In this document: in pieces, positions 36,511 to 44,917 of the stretch
Numbering within the stretch: the first letter of the stretch is position 1
How the letters are laid out: the number at the start of each line of letters is the position of its first letter
Origin: Haloactinospora alba
Lineage (GTDB): Bacteria; Actinomycetota; Actinomycetes; Streptosporangiales; Streptosporangiaceae
Assembly (NCBI RefSeq): GCF_006717075.1
Contig: NZ_VFQC01000001.1
Coordinates: forward strand, 2,279,501-2,343,500
Reading direction: 5' to 3'
DNA: 64,000 bases
The notes under the pieces: generated by a model
What the model was told of the DNA's origin: nothing
The model's input: only the letters and a program-made list of their open reading frames with translations
Database searches by the model: none
Position numbers and translations under genes: made by a program

Positions 36511-36531
36511 AATGTACGCATTGCTTACATT
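36511..36531. promoter_or_regulatory. TetR operator, site 1
   Basis: The 20-base sequence AATGTACGCATTGCTTACAT (36511-36530) has the dyad ATGTANGC-N3-GCNTACAT. The same pattern occurs at 39891-39911, upstream of the decarboxylase-like gene. It lies between the OYE gene and the TetR gene, overlapping where their promoters should be. Confidence 0.75.
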
Positions 36532-36574
36532 AGAGGGAGGATGTGAGCACTGCAAACATTAGGGAGTGTGATCC

Positions 36575-37165
36575 GTGCCGCAAGCGAAGAGCAGTTACCA
36601 CCACGGCGACCTGCACGCCGCCTGCCTGCGCGCGGCCCGGGACCTGCTCGAAGAGGACGGCGGAGCCGCGCTGTCCCTGCGGGCGGTGGCGCGGCGGGCC
36701 GGGGTGTCGGCGACGGCCCCCTACCGCCACTTCTCGGACCGTGAGGCGCTCGTCTCCGCGGTCGCGGCCGAAGGGTACCGAGAGCTCGCCGAACACCTGG
36801 CCTTGGCGAACGCATCGCCTGAGACCCCCGACGATCTGGCCGGAATCGCCGTCGCCTATGTCCGCTTCGCGCTGGAGCGACCGGCGCTGTTCCGGACGAT
36901 GTTCGCCGAACCCTGCGACCCGGAGCACGAGGAGCGGGTCGCCGCTACCGCCGCCATCTGGGAGTACGTCCACGGCATCGTCCACGGTGTCTTCCCCGAC
37001 TCCGAGCCCGAGACGCTCTCCACCGCGGTGTGGTCCCTGGTCCACGGCCTGGCCTTCCTGCACCTAGACGGCAAGCTCGACGCCGCAGACCCCGACAGGG
37101 TCGCCGACCGGGTCCGCTCCACCGTCCACGCGCTGTTCGCCGCCACGGCGGTGCCGCGGGCGTAG
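36575..37165 (+). CDS. TetR-family regulator of the OYE/ALDH/ADC-like genes
   Basis: This 196-residue protein has an N-terminal TetR helix-turn-helix (LSLRAVARRAGVSATAPYRHFSDREALVSAVA) and a TetR_C_13/WHG-type C-terminal domain. The GTG start at 36575 has AGGGAG upstream. Autoregulation and control of the divergent OYE gene are likely through the operator at 36511. Control of the operon whose promoter is at 39.9 kb is likely because the operator is repeated there. Confidence 0.88.
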   Translation: MPQAKSSYHHGDLHAACLRAARDLLEEDGGAALSLRAVARRAGVSATAPYRHFSDREALVSAVAAEGYRELAEHLALANASPETPDDLAGIAVAYVRFALERPALFRTMFAEPCDPEHEERVAATAAIWEYVHGIVHGVFPDSEPETLSTAVWSLVHGLAFLHLDGKLDAADPDRVADRVRSTVHALFAATAVPRA

Positions 37166-37175
37166 GGACGCCCGC

Positions 37176-37211
37176 GGGCGACACCGGCCGGCCTCCGGCC
37201 CGGTGCCGCCC
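37176..37211. terminator. Bidirectional hairpin between convergent tetR and ALDH genes
   Basis: Arms GGGCG-A-CACCGG (from 37176) and CCGGTG-C-CGCCC (to 37211) pair with one mismatch around a loop that can fold further. It lies 10 bp after the TetR stop and 26 bp before the ALDH stop. Confidence 0.55.
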
Positions 37212-37236
37212 GTCCTCCGTGGTCACCGCCCCCGGC

Positions 37237-38934
37237 TCAACGCATGCCCATGCCCTTCATCCGCTTCAGCGCGACGGTCAGGGCCTGCGCCCACGTGCGG
37301 TACGAGACCCCGGCGGGCGGTGTGAACCCCAACAGGCGCTGGTGGGCGACCGTCTGCGGCTCGGTGTACTTCAGGATGCCGTCGGCGCCGTGGCGGCGGC
37401 CCAGCCCTGAGTCGCCCATGCCGCCCATAGGCGCGTCGATACTGCCCCAGGCGGCCGCGAAGGCCTCGTTGACGTTGACCGTACCGGCATGCAGCCGGGC
37501 GGCCACCGCACGCCCCCGGGCGCCGCTACGACTCCACACGCTGGCGTTGAGCCCGTACGGCGTCGCGTTGGCCCGGGCGATCGCCTCGTCGACGTCCCGG
37601 TACCGGTAGACCGACACGACCGGCCCGAAGGTCTCGTGGTCGTACAGCGTCATGTCCGGGGTAACACCCGTGAGAATGGTCGGTTCGTAGAACAGTGGCC
37701 CCAGGTCCGGCCTCACCCGGCCGCCCGCCAGGACGGTCGCGCCCTTGTCGACGGCGTCCTCCACGTGCGCGGTCACCGTATTCAGCTGGGACGGGTGGGT
37801 CAGACTGCCGACGTCGTAGCCGTAGTCGTACCCGGCTCCCACCCGCAGTTCCCTGGTGCGGGCGGCGAACGCGGCGACGAAGCGGTCGTAGACCGCATCG
37901 GCCACGTACATCCGCTCGATGGACACGCACAGCTGCCCGGCCGAGGGGAACGCCGCGGCGATCGCCCCCTCCACCGCGCGGTCGACGTCGGCGTCGTCCA
38001 GGACGACCATGGCGTTCTTGCCGCCCAGCTCCAGGGAGGCCCCGATCAGGCGCTCACCTGCGTCGCGGGCGATCTGGCGCCCGCTCGCGGTGGAGCCGGT
38101 GAACATCATGTAGTCGGCGTTGTCCATGAGTGCACCGCCGAGGGAACTCCCGCGACCGATCCCCATCTGCCACACGTCGGTGGGCAGTCCCGCCTCGTGC
38201 ATCAGGTCCAGGGCCCACAGCGCGGTGAGAGCGGTCTGGGTGTCGGGCTTCTGGACGACGGCGTTGCCCGCCATGAGCGCGGGGATCGCGTCGCCCGCGG
38301 CCATGCTGAGCGGGTAGTTCCACGGTGAGATGACGGCGACGACGCCCTTGGGATGGCGCAGTTCGGTGGTGTGGGTCAGCAGCGGGATCGCGCCGCGGCG
38401 GCGCCGGGGCGATAGCATCCCGGCGGCGCCGCGCGCGTAGTACCGGGCGGTCAGCGCGATGTCGGTGACCTCCAGGAACGCGTCGCGGCGGGTCTTGCCG
38501 CTCTCGGCCTGCATCAGGTCCAGAGCCTCGTCGCGGCGTTCGATGACCAGGTCGTGGAAGCGCAGCATGATCCGCTTGCGTTCGCGCAGCGGGGTGGCGG
38601 CCCAGGCCTTCTGGGCTGCGCGGGCCCGCGTGAACGCCGCTTCGACGTTCTCGGGCGTCGAGACCGGCAGGTCGGCCAGCGGGCCACCGGTGTACGGCGC
38701 GGTGGTGGTGACCCGCACGGCGTCCGGAGTAGCCGCGACCCGTGCGGTCAGCCGTCGGAGCAGGACCGGGGTCAGCGTCGGCGGCAATCCGGGGGCGCGG
38801 ACGGCCTGCGCTGTTCGGGTGCTGGGTTCGGTGGTCATGGCAGTGCTCCGCGGTGTCTTTTCGGGCGCTGGAGCGTCCGTGGTCGTCACGGACCGGGGCG
38901 TCCCGGTTCCGGTCGCCGGCTCGGTGTCGGTCAT
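37237..38934 (-). CDS. Aldehyde dehydrogenase (succinate-semialdehyde dehydrogenase GabD2-like)
   Basis: This 565-residue NAD(P)-dependent aldehyde dehydrogenase has an extra N-terminal tail of about 45 residues rich in Thr and Pro. Catalytic residues are Asn205 in SPWNYP, Glu302 in LELGGKN and Cys336 in GQLCVS. The overall sequence resembles actinobacterial GabD2-type succinate-semialdehyde dehydrogenases, but the operon suggests a different aldehyde. It lies 24 bp downstream of the acetoacetate-decarboxylase-like gene and is probably cotranscribed with it. Confidence 0.85.
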   Translation of the reverse strand: MTDTEPATGTGTPRSVTTTDAPAPEKTPRSTAMTTEPSTRTAQAVRAPGLPPTLTPVLLRRLTARVAATPDAVRVTTTAPYTGGPLADLPVSTPENVEAAFTRARAAQKAWAATPLRERKRIMLRFHDLVIERRDEALDLMQAESGKTRRDAFLEVTDIALTARYYARGAAGMLSPRRRRGAIPLLTHTTELRHPKGVVAVISPWNYPLSMAAGDAIPALMAGNAVVQKPDTQTALTALWALDLMHEAGLPTDVWQMGIGRGSSLGGALMDNADYMMFTGSTASGRQIARDAGERLIGASLELGGKNAMVVLDDADVDRAVEGAIAAAFPSAGQLCVSIERMYVADAVYDRFVAAFAARTRELRVGAGYDYGYDVGSLTHPSQLNTVTAHVEDAVDKGATVLAGGRVRPDLGPLFYEPTILTGVTPDMTLYDHETFGPVVSVYRYRDVDEAIARANATPYGLNASVWSRSGARGRAVAARLHAGTVNVNEAFAAAWGSIDAPMGGMGDSGLGRRHGADGILKYTEPQTVAHQRLLGFTPPAGVSYRTWAQALTVALKRMKGMGMR

Positions 38935-38958
38935 CGCTGCCTCCTTCGGTTTCCCGCG

Positions 38959-39873
38959 CTAGCGGTTCCGGATCGAGACCGGGACCGGCATGTGCAGTGC
39001 GGCCTGGCTCTCGGTGGTGACGTCGAGCTGGATGGTCCGGATCGGGTCGAGCGAGCGCAGGTCGTCGGTCAGGCGGCCGTTTCCGGACTTGAGAACCAGG
39101 TCGCGCGGTGAGCGCGTTCCTCCCGTCGAGAGCACGTTGGTCTGGTTCAGGATCGAGTGCCAGGCGCCCTCGATCGACGTGTAGGAGGTGAGCGTCGAGA
39201 CTCGTTCACCGGACGGATACGTGGTCTGAGCGGGTGTGGACACCGACAGGCTCAGGTCGTCGCCACCGGAGTCGTTGGCCACACGTGCGGTGGCTCTGTT
39301 GGAGTCGATATCGACGTCGAGTTCGGTGACCCATTTGGGGAAGCCGTAGCCGTCGTGGCCGCGGACCTGGGCGATGTCACTGTTGACCGGCAGGGACAGT
39401 ACGTAGGCGTGGAGGTCGTCGTTCTTGAGGCCGGAGGCGAGGTCGACGAACCTGAGCCGACCGTGCCGGGCGGGCCGGACCGGAATCGCGACGGCGGCCT
39501 CGGTGTAGAAGTCGATGTCGCACACGTCGTAGCGGAAGAACATGATCGAGGCCAGCCCGAGGCCGGGCGCGATTTCCAGCGGGTCCAGCTCCGCGGGCAG
39601 GCGGGAGCGGAGCGCGCGGGACCGGGCGAGCATCGTGACCCGGGCAGTCGAGACCCGATAGTAGAAGTTCGGCGTGAGCGTCGGACCGATCGGTGATTCG
39701 ACCCTGGTCTTGGGCAGCCGACGGAAGAAGTCGACGCTGCTGACGCGGGGATCGCGGGCGACCTCGTCGAGATCGGTGTCCATGCGGTAACGGTCGTACA
39801 GGCCGCCCTTCGGGACCGCGAGCTTGCGGCCGCCCAGATCGACCTCGACCGTGTCCTGCTGGGTCGATGGCAT
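38959..39873 (-). CDS. Acetoacetate decarboxylase-like protein
   Basis: This 304-residue protein resembles the acetoacetate decarboxylase superfamily (ADC domain): GLGLASIMFFRYDVCDIDFY, then a RGHDGYGFPKWVTELDVDI segment that matches the GYGFPK-type core carrying the Schiff-base Lys in true ADC. It is longer than classical ADC (about 245 residues). The chemistry may be decarboxylase, hydratase or aldolase, as in other members. ATG 39873 lies 17 bp from the operator at 39891. It is first gene of an operon with the aldehyde dehydrogenase. Confidence 0.75.
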   Translation of the reverse strand: MPSTQQDTVEVDLGGRKLAVPKGGLYDRYRMDTDLDEVARDPRVSSVDFFRRLPKTRVESPIGPTLTPNFYYRVSTARVTMLARSRALRSRLPAELDPLEIAPGLGLASIMFFRYDVCDIDFYTEAAVAIPVRPARHGRLRFVDLASGLKNDDLHAYVLSLPVNSDIAQVRGHDGYGFPKWVTELDVDIDSNRATARVANDSGGDDLSLSVSTPAQTTYPSGERVSTLTSYTSIEGAWHSILNQTNVLSTGGTRSPRDLVLKSGNGRLTDDLRSLDPIRTIQLDVTTESQAALHMPVPVSIRNR

Positions 39874-39890
39874 TGGTGTCTCCCTCGCAA

Positions 39891-39911
39891 AATGTATGCG
39901 GCGCTTACATG
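39891..39911. promoter_or_regulatory. TetR operator, site 2
   Basis: AATGTATGCGGCGCTTACAT (39891-39910) matches site 1 at 36511 in 16 of 20 positions and keeps the same dyad. It lies just upstream of the decarboxylase-like gene, so the TetR protein at 36575 probably controls this operon too. Confidence 0.75.
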
Positions 39912-39989
39912 AGACTAAGATGGTCATGTGTACACTGTCAACAATGAGGAGGGTCACATGCTGCGACGCAACGTCCCAGCTCGGGAGCC

Positions 39990-40606
39990 GAGCAGACAAA
40001 AGCCACTGTTCGAGCGGCCGAGCTTCTCCGTGATCCCGATCGCTCTGGACGCGGCCGACGTGCGGCTCTCGGCCCGCAAGGGCAGCGTGCGTGCTCGGGG
40101 CAGGGGACGTCTGGGCGGCAAGGACCGCACCGTTCCCCTACACGCCCAAGCCCGCACCACCCTGGAGGAACTCCTGGGCGAGCCCGGCCGGCCCGCCAAG
40201 GCCGCTGATCCGCAACCGCGGGCGGCGCCCTGTCCACCCGGGCGGGCAACGCGGCGGTGAGCGTGCTGGGGCTGCGGCAGGGATCGGCCCAGCCGACGAC
40301 GGCCACGTACTCATTCGCCTCGGCGATCCACCGATACCGGCCCCTGAACCGTTCGCCGAGCTGCAGCGAAGCCCTCTGGCCTTTCCCCGGAACCCGATCA
40401 GGGCGCCCCCGCATCCCTACAGCCTTGCTGAGCTGGTCCGCGAACTCGGAATCCCGGGGATACGGGTGCGTACCGCGGCTCTGCACCAGCTCGTGCTCCA
40501 AGTTCCCGCGCCAGTGACCGCACAGGCTTTGGGGTTCCACGACAAGACCACGACACAGGTCCTCACGGAAGTCGGCCACTTCCTGCATCTAGAGGCCCCG
40601 AGGTAA
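39990..40606 (+). pseudogene. Tyrosine recombinase relic(s)
   Basis: Two blocks remain in shifted frames. VRLSARKGSVRARG and GGKDRTVPLHAQARTTLEEL, then GALSTRAGNAAVSVLGL, match the XerC/D catalytic core around the first Arg. Further on, SLAELVRELGIPGIRVRTAA and VTAQALGFHDKTTTQ look like the C-terminal part of an actinobacterial recombinase. Stops and frameshifts make this non-functional. It borders the TetR-regulated cluster. Confidence 0.6.
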
Positions 40607-40701
40607 TCATCCCGTCCCTGCGAAACAGGGGCCACTGCTCGTCGGTGAGATCGCCTCGTGCCATGGACGATGCTCTACCAAGACCGGACTCCGGACAGGA
40701 T

Positions 40702-40847
40702 CTAGCCCAGGGCCTGCAGCCGCTCAACGTCGTGGCCTACGGTGCGCTCGCTGACGTCGAAACGTTCGGAGAGTTCGCGGCCGGCCGCTCCCGGCGGACC
40801 TGCAGCAGTGCCAGCAAACGGAGGAGCCTCGCCGAGGTGTCCATCAT
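40702..40847 (-). pseudogene. WYL/YafY-type (HTH_11) regulator, N-terminal relic
   Basis: ATG 40847 begins MMDTSARLLRLLALLQVRR, and after a one-base frameshift the HTH continues as GRELSERFDVSERTVGHDVERLQALG before a stop. This is the start of a DeoR/WYL regulator; the remaining 250 or so residues are absent. It is divergent from the NmrA-like gene at 41009, as such regulators often are. Confidence 0.65.
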
Positions 40848-41008
40848 AGAACCATTCTCCGCGCTCTAGCGGACAGGATCCGACCGCAATTCTCGCTAGC
40901 TTCGGCAGCGCCAGATCGCGAACCGAGATGGAAACACCCCATCATCCCTACCTGGACCGCGAGGCGCTAGGACCCGGTTCCGGACACCGACAACCCTAGG
41001 GAGAAACC

Positions 41009-41833
41009 ATGACCATCCTCGTAACCGGCGCTACCGGTAATGTTGGGCGCCCACTGGTAGAGCAGCTGCTGGCCGAGGGGCACAGCGTCCGTGCCCTGAC
41101 CCGCGACCCCGCACAGGCCGGCCTGCCGGCAGCGGCCGAAACTGTGGCGAGCGATATCGCTGACACCTCGACCTTGGGCGAGGTGTTCACCGGGATCACC
41201 GCGGCCCACCTCATCAGCTTCGGCGGCGACGACTACGCGCCGCTGCCTAACGGACCGGAGATCATGGAGCTGGCCAAAAAGGCGGGCGTCCGCAAGGTCA
41301 CCGTGCTGAAAGGGGACATGGACCACACCGAGCTGGACCAAGCGGTCGAAGCGAGCGGTGCGGAGGGCACCTACCTGCTTCCCAGCGAGTTCATGTCCAA
41401 CATCCTGGAGTGGGCGGACACCATCCGCGAGGAGGGCGTGGTGCGCGAAGGGTTCGCCTCCGCCAAGAGCGCAATGATCCACGACTCCGACGTCGCCTCG
41501 GTGGCAGCGGCTGTACTCACCGGTGACGGCCACGCGGGCGAGGAATACCGGATGACCGGCCCCGAGGCGCTCACCCCTCCGGACAAGGTGCGCATCATCG
41601 GTGAGGTCTTGGGTCGCGAGGTGCGCTACATCGAGCTCAGTCAGGACGAGATGGTCGCGCAGTGGCGCGAGGAGGGCTTCGGCGACTCCGATATCGAGTT
41701 CTTCCTGATGATGAGGACTAACCCGCCCGAGGCCGGATACACGGTACTGCCTACGATCCAGGAGGTAACCGGCCGCCCGGCCCGCACCCTGACCGACTGG
41801 GTGCGGGAGAACGCGGCGCGGTTCGGCGGCTAG
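41009..41833 (+). CDS. NmrA-like NAD(P)H-binding reductase
   Basis: This 274-residue atypical short-chain dehydrogenase has the N-terminal Rossmann motif ILVTGATGNVGRPLVEQLL and no classical YxxxK catalytic pair, as in NmrA/HSCARG-type quinone reductases or sensors. The central SEFMSNILEWADTIREEG and the C-terminal RTLTDWVRENAARFGG fit this group. Start ATG 41009 follows GGGAGA. It is probably a stand-alone redox enzyme whose original WYL regulator has decayed next door, and an ABM-like gene (also broken) follows. Confidence 0.85.
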   Translation: MTILVTGATGNVGRPLVEQLLAEGHSVRALTRDPAQAGLPAAAETVASDIADTSTLGEVFTGITAAHLISFGGDDYAPLPNGPEIMELAKKAGVRKVTVLKGDMDHTELDQAVEASGAEGTYLLPSEFMSNILEWADTIREEGVVREGFASAKSAMIHDSDVASVAAAVLTGDGHAGEEYRMTGPEALTPPDKVRIIGEVLGREVRYIELSQDEMVAQWREEGFGDSDIEFFLMMRTNPPEAGYTVLPTIQEVTGRPARTLTDWVRENAARFGG

Positions 41834-41885
41834 GACGCCCTGGCGGACACCGCCCTCGAGCGGCTCTCCAACATGGTGCACGAGG

Positions 41886-42247
41886 ATGGGGGCGCGGATA
41901 GTGACCGGAGGGCCGCTCGCGGAGGAGGAGACCGATACGCAGCAGAACGCCGCGCCCACCGTCACGTTCGTCAACAGGGCCGCTGTGAAGGGGCCCGGGG
42001 AATTCGAGCGCGCTCTCGGGCAGGTCGCGGACTTCATGGCGGCGCAGTCCGGCATTCTTGACTACACGCTCTCCCAGGATGTCGGAAACCGAACCGCTAT
42101 GTGAACGTCGCGCTGTGGGCGAGTGTCGAGGCGCTACGCACCGCTGTGAGGCACCCGGACTTCACAGCGCACGTATCCGAATTACGGCGGCTCGCCGACA
42201 GCGACTCCGAAGCCTACGTCGAGCGCGTGCGCCGGGATCCCGAGTAG
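41886..42247 (+). pseudogene. Antibiotic biosynthesis monooxygenase-like gene with frameshift
   Basis: Frame 1 gives TVTFVNRAAVKGPGEFERAL and ILDYTLSQDVGNR. A one-base shift near 42095 leads to YVNVALWASVEALRTAVRHP and ends with ERVRRDPE and a stop at 42247. Joined, the two parts make a typical ABM ferredoxin-like domain of about 110 residues. It may be a genuine frameshift or a sequencing error. Confidence 0.65.
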
Positions 42248-42303
42248 CGATTTCCGGAGCGACGCGCGGTCTGCCCCGCAGGCGAGTACTACAGCCGACT
42301 TTG

Positions 42304-42497
42304 CTATGTGACCTGGACGGATACGCCCAGCTGAGCCCGCATGTGGAACCAGCGGGCACGTGCTTGATGGCGACGTCGCCATAGCGACCGCGCCAGGCCG
42401 TGCAACAGCGGCCTGCGCACTGGCCACACCTCGCTGAGCAGAGATTTGACCCCGGCAGCAGTCAGGGGAATCACTCCGATCTCACGCGGGGCCCTTC
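42304..42497 (-). pseudogene. IS701-like transposase, C-terminal relic
   Basis: The minus-strand frame GVIPLTAAGVKSLLSEVWPV followed by LWRRRHQARARWFHMRAQ is the conserved tail of actinobacterial IS701-type transposases. It directly abuts the 3' end of the winged-helix gene and may have altered its last codons. Confidence 0.6.
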
Positions 42498-43652
42498 TCA
42501 CCGAGGAGGCGCAGGGCGAGCTGAACGCTTCGGCCAGCAGCTCCACGGCGTTCCCGGCGGCCAGGCCTCCTCCAGCGGCTGGAAGTGGATGTCGTGCGCG
42601 TGTGCCTTCGCCGCCAAGAACCGCAACAGCCGCACGCCCTCGTCGACCGCCTGCTCCTCCTCGTCGGGGGCCAGCGGGTCGAAGAGCCGGACGATCAGGG
42701 TCGCGCGGTCATCGTCGTGGCGAATCCGCCAGAGCCCGCGTACGAACCCGTCGACCGACACGGCGGCCTCGAGGAAGGTGTGCTTGCGCTGCTCCTCGGT
42801 GACGATGCGGCGACGGTCGTGATAAGCCAGCAGCACATTGTCCAGTGGCGCCAGGAACCGGACGGGCGCCGGGACGTCGGGCCCCGGGCGCGGGGCGTCA
42901 GGAAGGTCGAACAACTCCCGTCCGCTGTCGTCGCGGAATACGCGCAGCTGCGACCGCAGACCGTCGACCACCTGCCGGAGACGGGTCAGCCCGCTCCACG
43001 CCTGGATGTCGCGGGTCGTGGCCGGCCCGAACGCGGCGAGGTAGCGCAGGACCAACCGCTCCGCCGAGGGTTCCTCCACCAGCGGCCGACCGATCCACTC
43101 GCTGGCGAGGAGGAACGGGGTCTTGCCTCGCCACTCCCAGGTGCCGTCGGGCGGCGGGTGCACGACCGGCATCAGGAACTGGACCGAGCGGGCCAGCGCC
43201 ACAGGGTCGCGTCCGGGCCACCGCGCGGCGAGTGCCCGCCCCAGCTCCGGCCGCGTCATCGTCTCAGTGCCGATGAGGTTCTCAGCGGCCGCCATGAGGT
43301 CGGCCAAACCCAGTTCCGCAGTGGTCTTTCCGAAGGCGCTGCGCTGGAGCCGCTCCAGCATTGGACGCAGGAGCGGACGCAACCAGAGATAGTCGTCGGT
43401 CGTCACGATGTGCTGGGTGCCGCGCAGCAGCGAGCCACACACCGCCTCCCGCTCGTGCAGCAACCGTTCCAGATCGCCGCTGCCGAAATCGATAATGCGC
43501 GACCAGAGCCCGATATAAGGTGGTTCGGGATCCTGAGCGTTCAATCCGACCAGATGGTCGATCACCTCGAGCGCGGTGGTGTGGCGCCTTTCCAACAGCA
43601 GTTGCCGCTCCAGGGTCGCGCGGTTGAGGCTGCGTAGACTCAAGGTTTCCAT
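42498..43652 (-). CDS. Winged-helix DNA-binding domain protein (HTH_42 family)
   Basis: This 384-residue protein belongs to the winged helix DNA-binding (YcaQ/AlkX-related) family. It starts with LSLRSLNRATLERQLLLERR, has LLRGTQHIVTTDDYLWLRPL, and ends with FLAPLDNVLLAYHDRRRIV and the FVRGLWRI block. Members include DNA glycosylases acting on crosslinks, but the catalytic Gln-x-Asp/Gln of AlkX cannot be pinned down here. The last 20 residues after HIHFQPLE are atypical and probably read through the junction with the IS701-like relic. Confidence 0.8.
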   Translation of the reverse strand: METLSLRSLNRATLERQLLLERRHTTALEVIDHLVGLNAQDPEPPYIGLWSRIIDFGSGDLERLLHEREAVCGSLLRGTQHIVTTDDYLWLRPLLRPMLERLQRSAFGKTTAELGLADLMAAAENLIGTETMTRPELGRALAARWPGRDPVALARSVQFLMPVVHPPPDGTWEWRGKTPFLLASEWIGRPLVEEPSAERLVLRYLAAFGPATTRDIQAWSGLTRLRQVVDGLRSQLRVFRDDSGRELFDLPDAPRPGPDVPAPVRFLAPLDNVLLAYHDRRRIVTEEQRKHTFLEAAVSVDGFVRGLWRIRHDDDRATLIVRLFDPLAPDEEEQAVDEGVRLLRFLAAKAHAHDIHFQPLEEAWPPGTPWSCWPKRSARPAPPR

Positions 43653-43708
43653 AGGCGCCTTTCACCGATGCGCATCGGTCTCGTCCAGCCTTCCCGGCCT
43701 CAAGGAAC

Positions 43709-44260
43709 CTACCGCGTGCTCGGTGCCGTGGTGCGCTGACGCCGACGGTAATTGGCTGCGTTGATCCGGTTGCCGCACTCGGCCATCCCGCACCAGCGGC
43801 GCGGTTTTCCACGGGAGGAGTCCACGAAGAGCCGGGTGCATTCCGGACGCGCGCACTCGCGCACCCGTTCAATGTCCGAGCCGCCGAGGAGTTCGATCGC
43901 GTCCCTGGCGACGGCCGACAGCACCGCCTCGAGCGGGCCGCTCCTGCGGACTCGGTACCGCTGGTCGAGATCGACCCTGGGGGGAGCAGCAGCCGCGGCC
44001 GTGCTGAGCAGTTCCACGTCCTGTCGGTCAGCCGTAGCCGACCAGCCACTGGCCAGCCGGTAGATCGTTTCGCGCAGCTCCTTGCCCTGCCGCAGACCGG
44101 AGTCAACCACCTCGGGTGGTTCGTCCACCAGCGCTGCCTCTACCGCCCACCGCCCCAGATCCGCGGGCTCCGCCAGCAACTCCTCGGGTTCACCACGCCG
44201 CCACTTCAGTGTCCCTGCCAGGTCCAACGATGACCGGCCGCTCACGAAGACGGATCCCAT
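43709..44260 (-). CDS. CGNR zinc-finger (ABATE-domain) regulator
   Basis: This 183-residue protein has an N-terminal ABATE stress-response-type domain (LDLAGTLKWRRGEPEELLAEPADL) and a C-terminal CGNR zinc finger: two cysteines in ECARPECTRLFVDSS and two in RRWCGMAECGNRINAANYRRR. Such proteins are putative transcription factors. ATG 44260 follows a GGTGAT. It is divergent from the DUF664/C-S lyase operon at 44342 and may regulate it. Confidence 0.88.
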   Translation of the reverse strand: MGSVFVSGRSSLDLAGTLKWRRGEPEELLAEPADLGRWAVEAALVDEPPEVVDSGLRQGKELRETIYRLASGWSATADRQDVELLSTAAAAAPPRVDLDQRYRVRRSGPLEAVLSAVARDAIELLGGSDIERVRECARPECTRLFVDSSRGKPRRWCGMAECGNRINAANYRRRQRTTAPSTR

Positions 44261-44341
44261 ATCACCATCTTGACAGGTGACGATGCGAGCGAACAAACTG
44301 CAGTCACTGTCTAAACGGTTACGGCACTGAATGGGCTGCGA

Positions 44342-44917
44342 ATGCCTCAGACCTCTCCAGAACACGACGCCGTCGGAGCGGCGGACACGGACGACGCCGG
44401 GTCCCGCCAGAACGAAGACACCGCCATGGAGGAGTTCCTCTACTTCGTCGACCGCGCGCTTGCGGGAATGGTCGAGATCGCCAGGCAGCTCGGTGATGAC
44501 CTCGTCAACCGCCGACCCGCCCTCAAAGGGGCCAACTCGGCGTTCGGGCTGACCACCCACTGCCTTGGCGTGGTCGACTACTGGGTGGGAGCGCTGGCCG
44601 CTGGCCGCGTCGTGCACCGCGACCGGGAAGCGGAGTTCCACGCGACGGGCACGGTGGCGGAGCTCGTTTCCCGGGTCCAGGAAAGTCAGCGCCAGCTTCG
44701 CCTGGACCTGGAGCACGTCGCACCATCGGCGCCCGCCCGCGGGGATCCGCCCTCGGGGTTCCTCGGACCGCAACGAGCTCTCACCCAGGGAGGAGTGCTG
44801 CTACACGTGCTGGAGGAACTCAGCCAACACCACGGACAGTTGGAGGTCCTCCGCGATCTGCTCACCGCTCACTCCCAGGGCACGCCCCACTCGTTCGGCC
44901 CCGAGGCAACCCGATGA
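44342..44917 (+). CDS. DinB/DUF664-family protein
   Basis: This 191-residue four-helix-bundle protein of the DinB/DUF664 superfamily is recognised from the helix EEFLYFVDRALAGMVEIARQL, the THCLGVVDYW segment with a potential metal-binding His, and LLHVLEELSQHHGQLEVLRDLL near the C-terminus, which supplies two more. In actinobacteria members include mycothiol-dependent transferases and isomerases, and this context with a C-S lyase would fit thiol metabolism. The stop overlaps the next start (ATGA). Confidence 0.8.
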   Translation: MPQTSPEHDAVGAADTDDAGSRQNEDTAMEEFLYFVDRALAGMVEIARQLGDDLVNRRPALKGANSAFGLTTHCLGVVDYWVGALAAGRVVHRDREAEFHATGTVAELVSRVQESQRQLRLDLEHVAPSAPARGDPPSGFLGPQRALTQGGVLLHVLEELSQHHGQLEVLRDLLTAHSQGTPHSFGPEATR

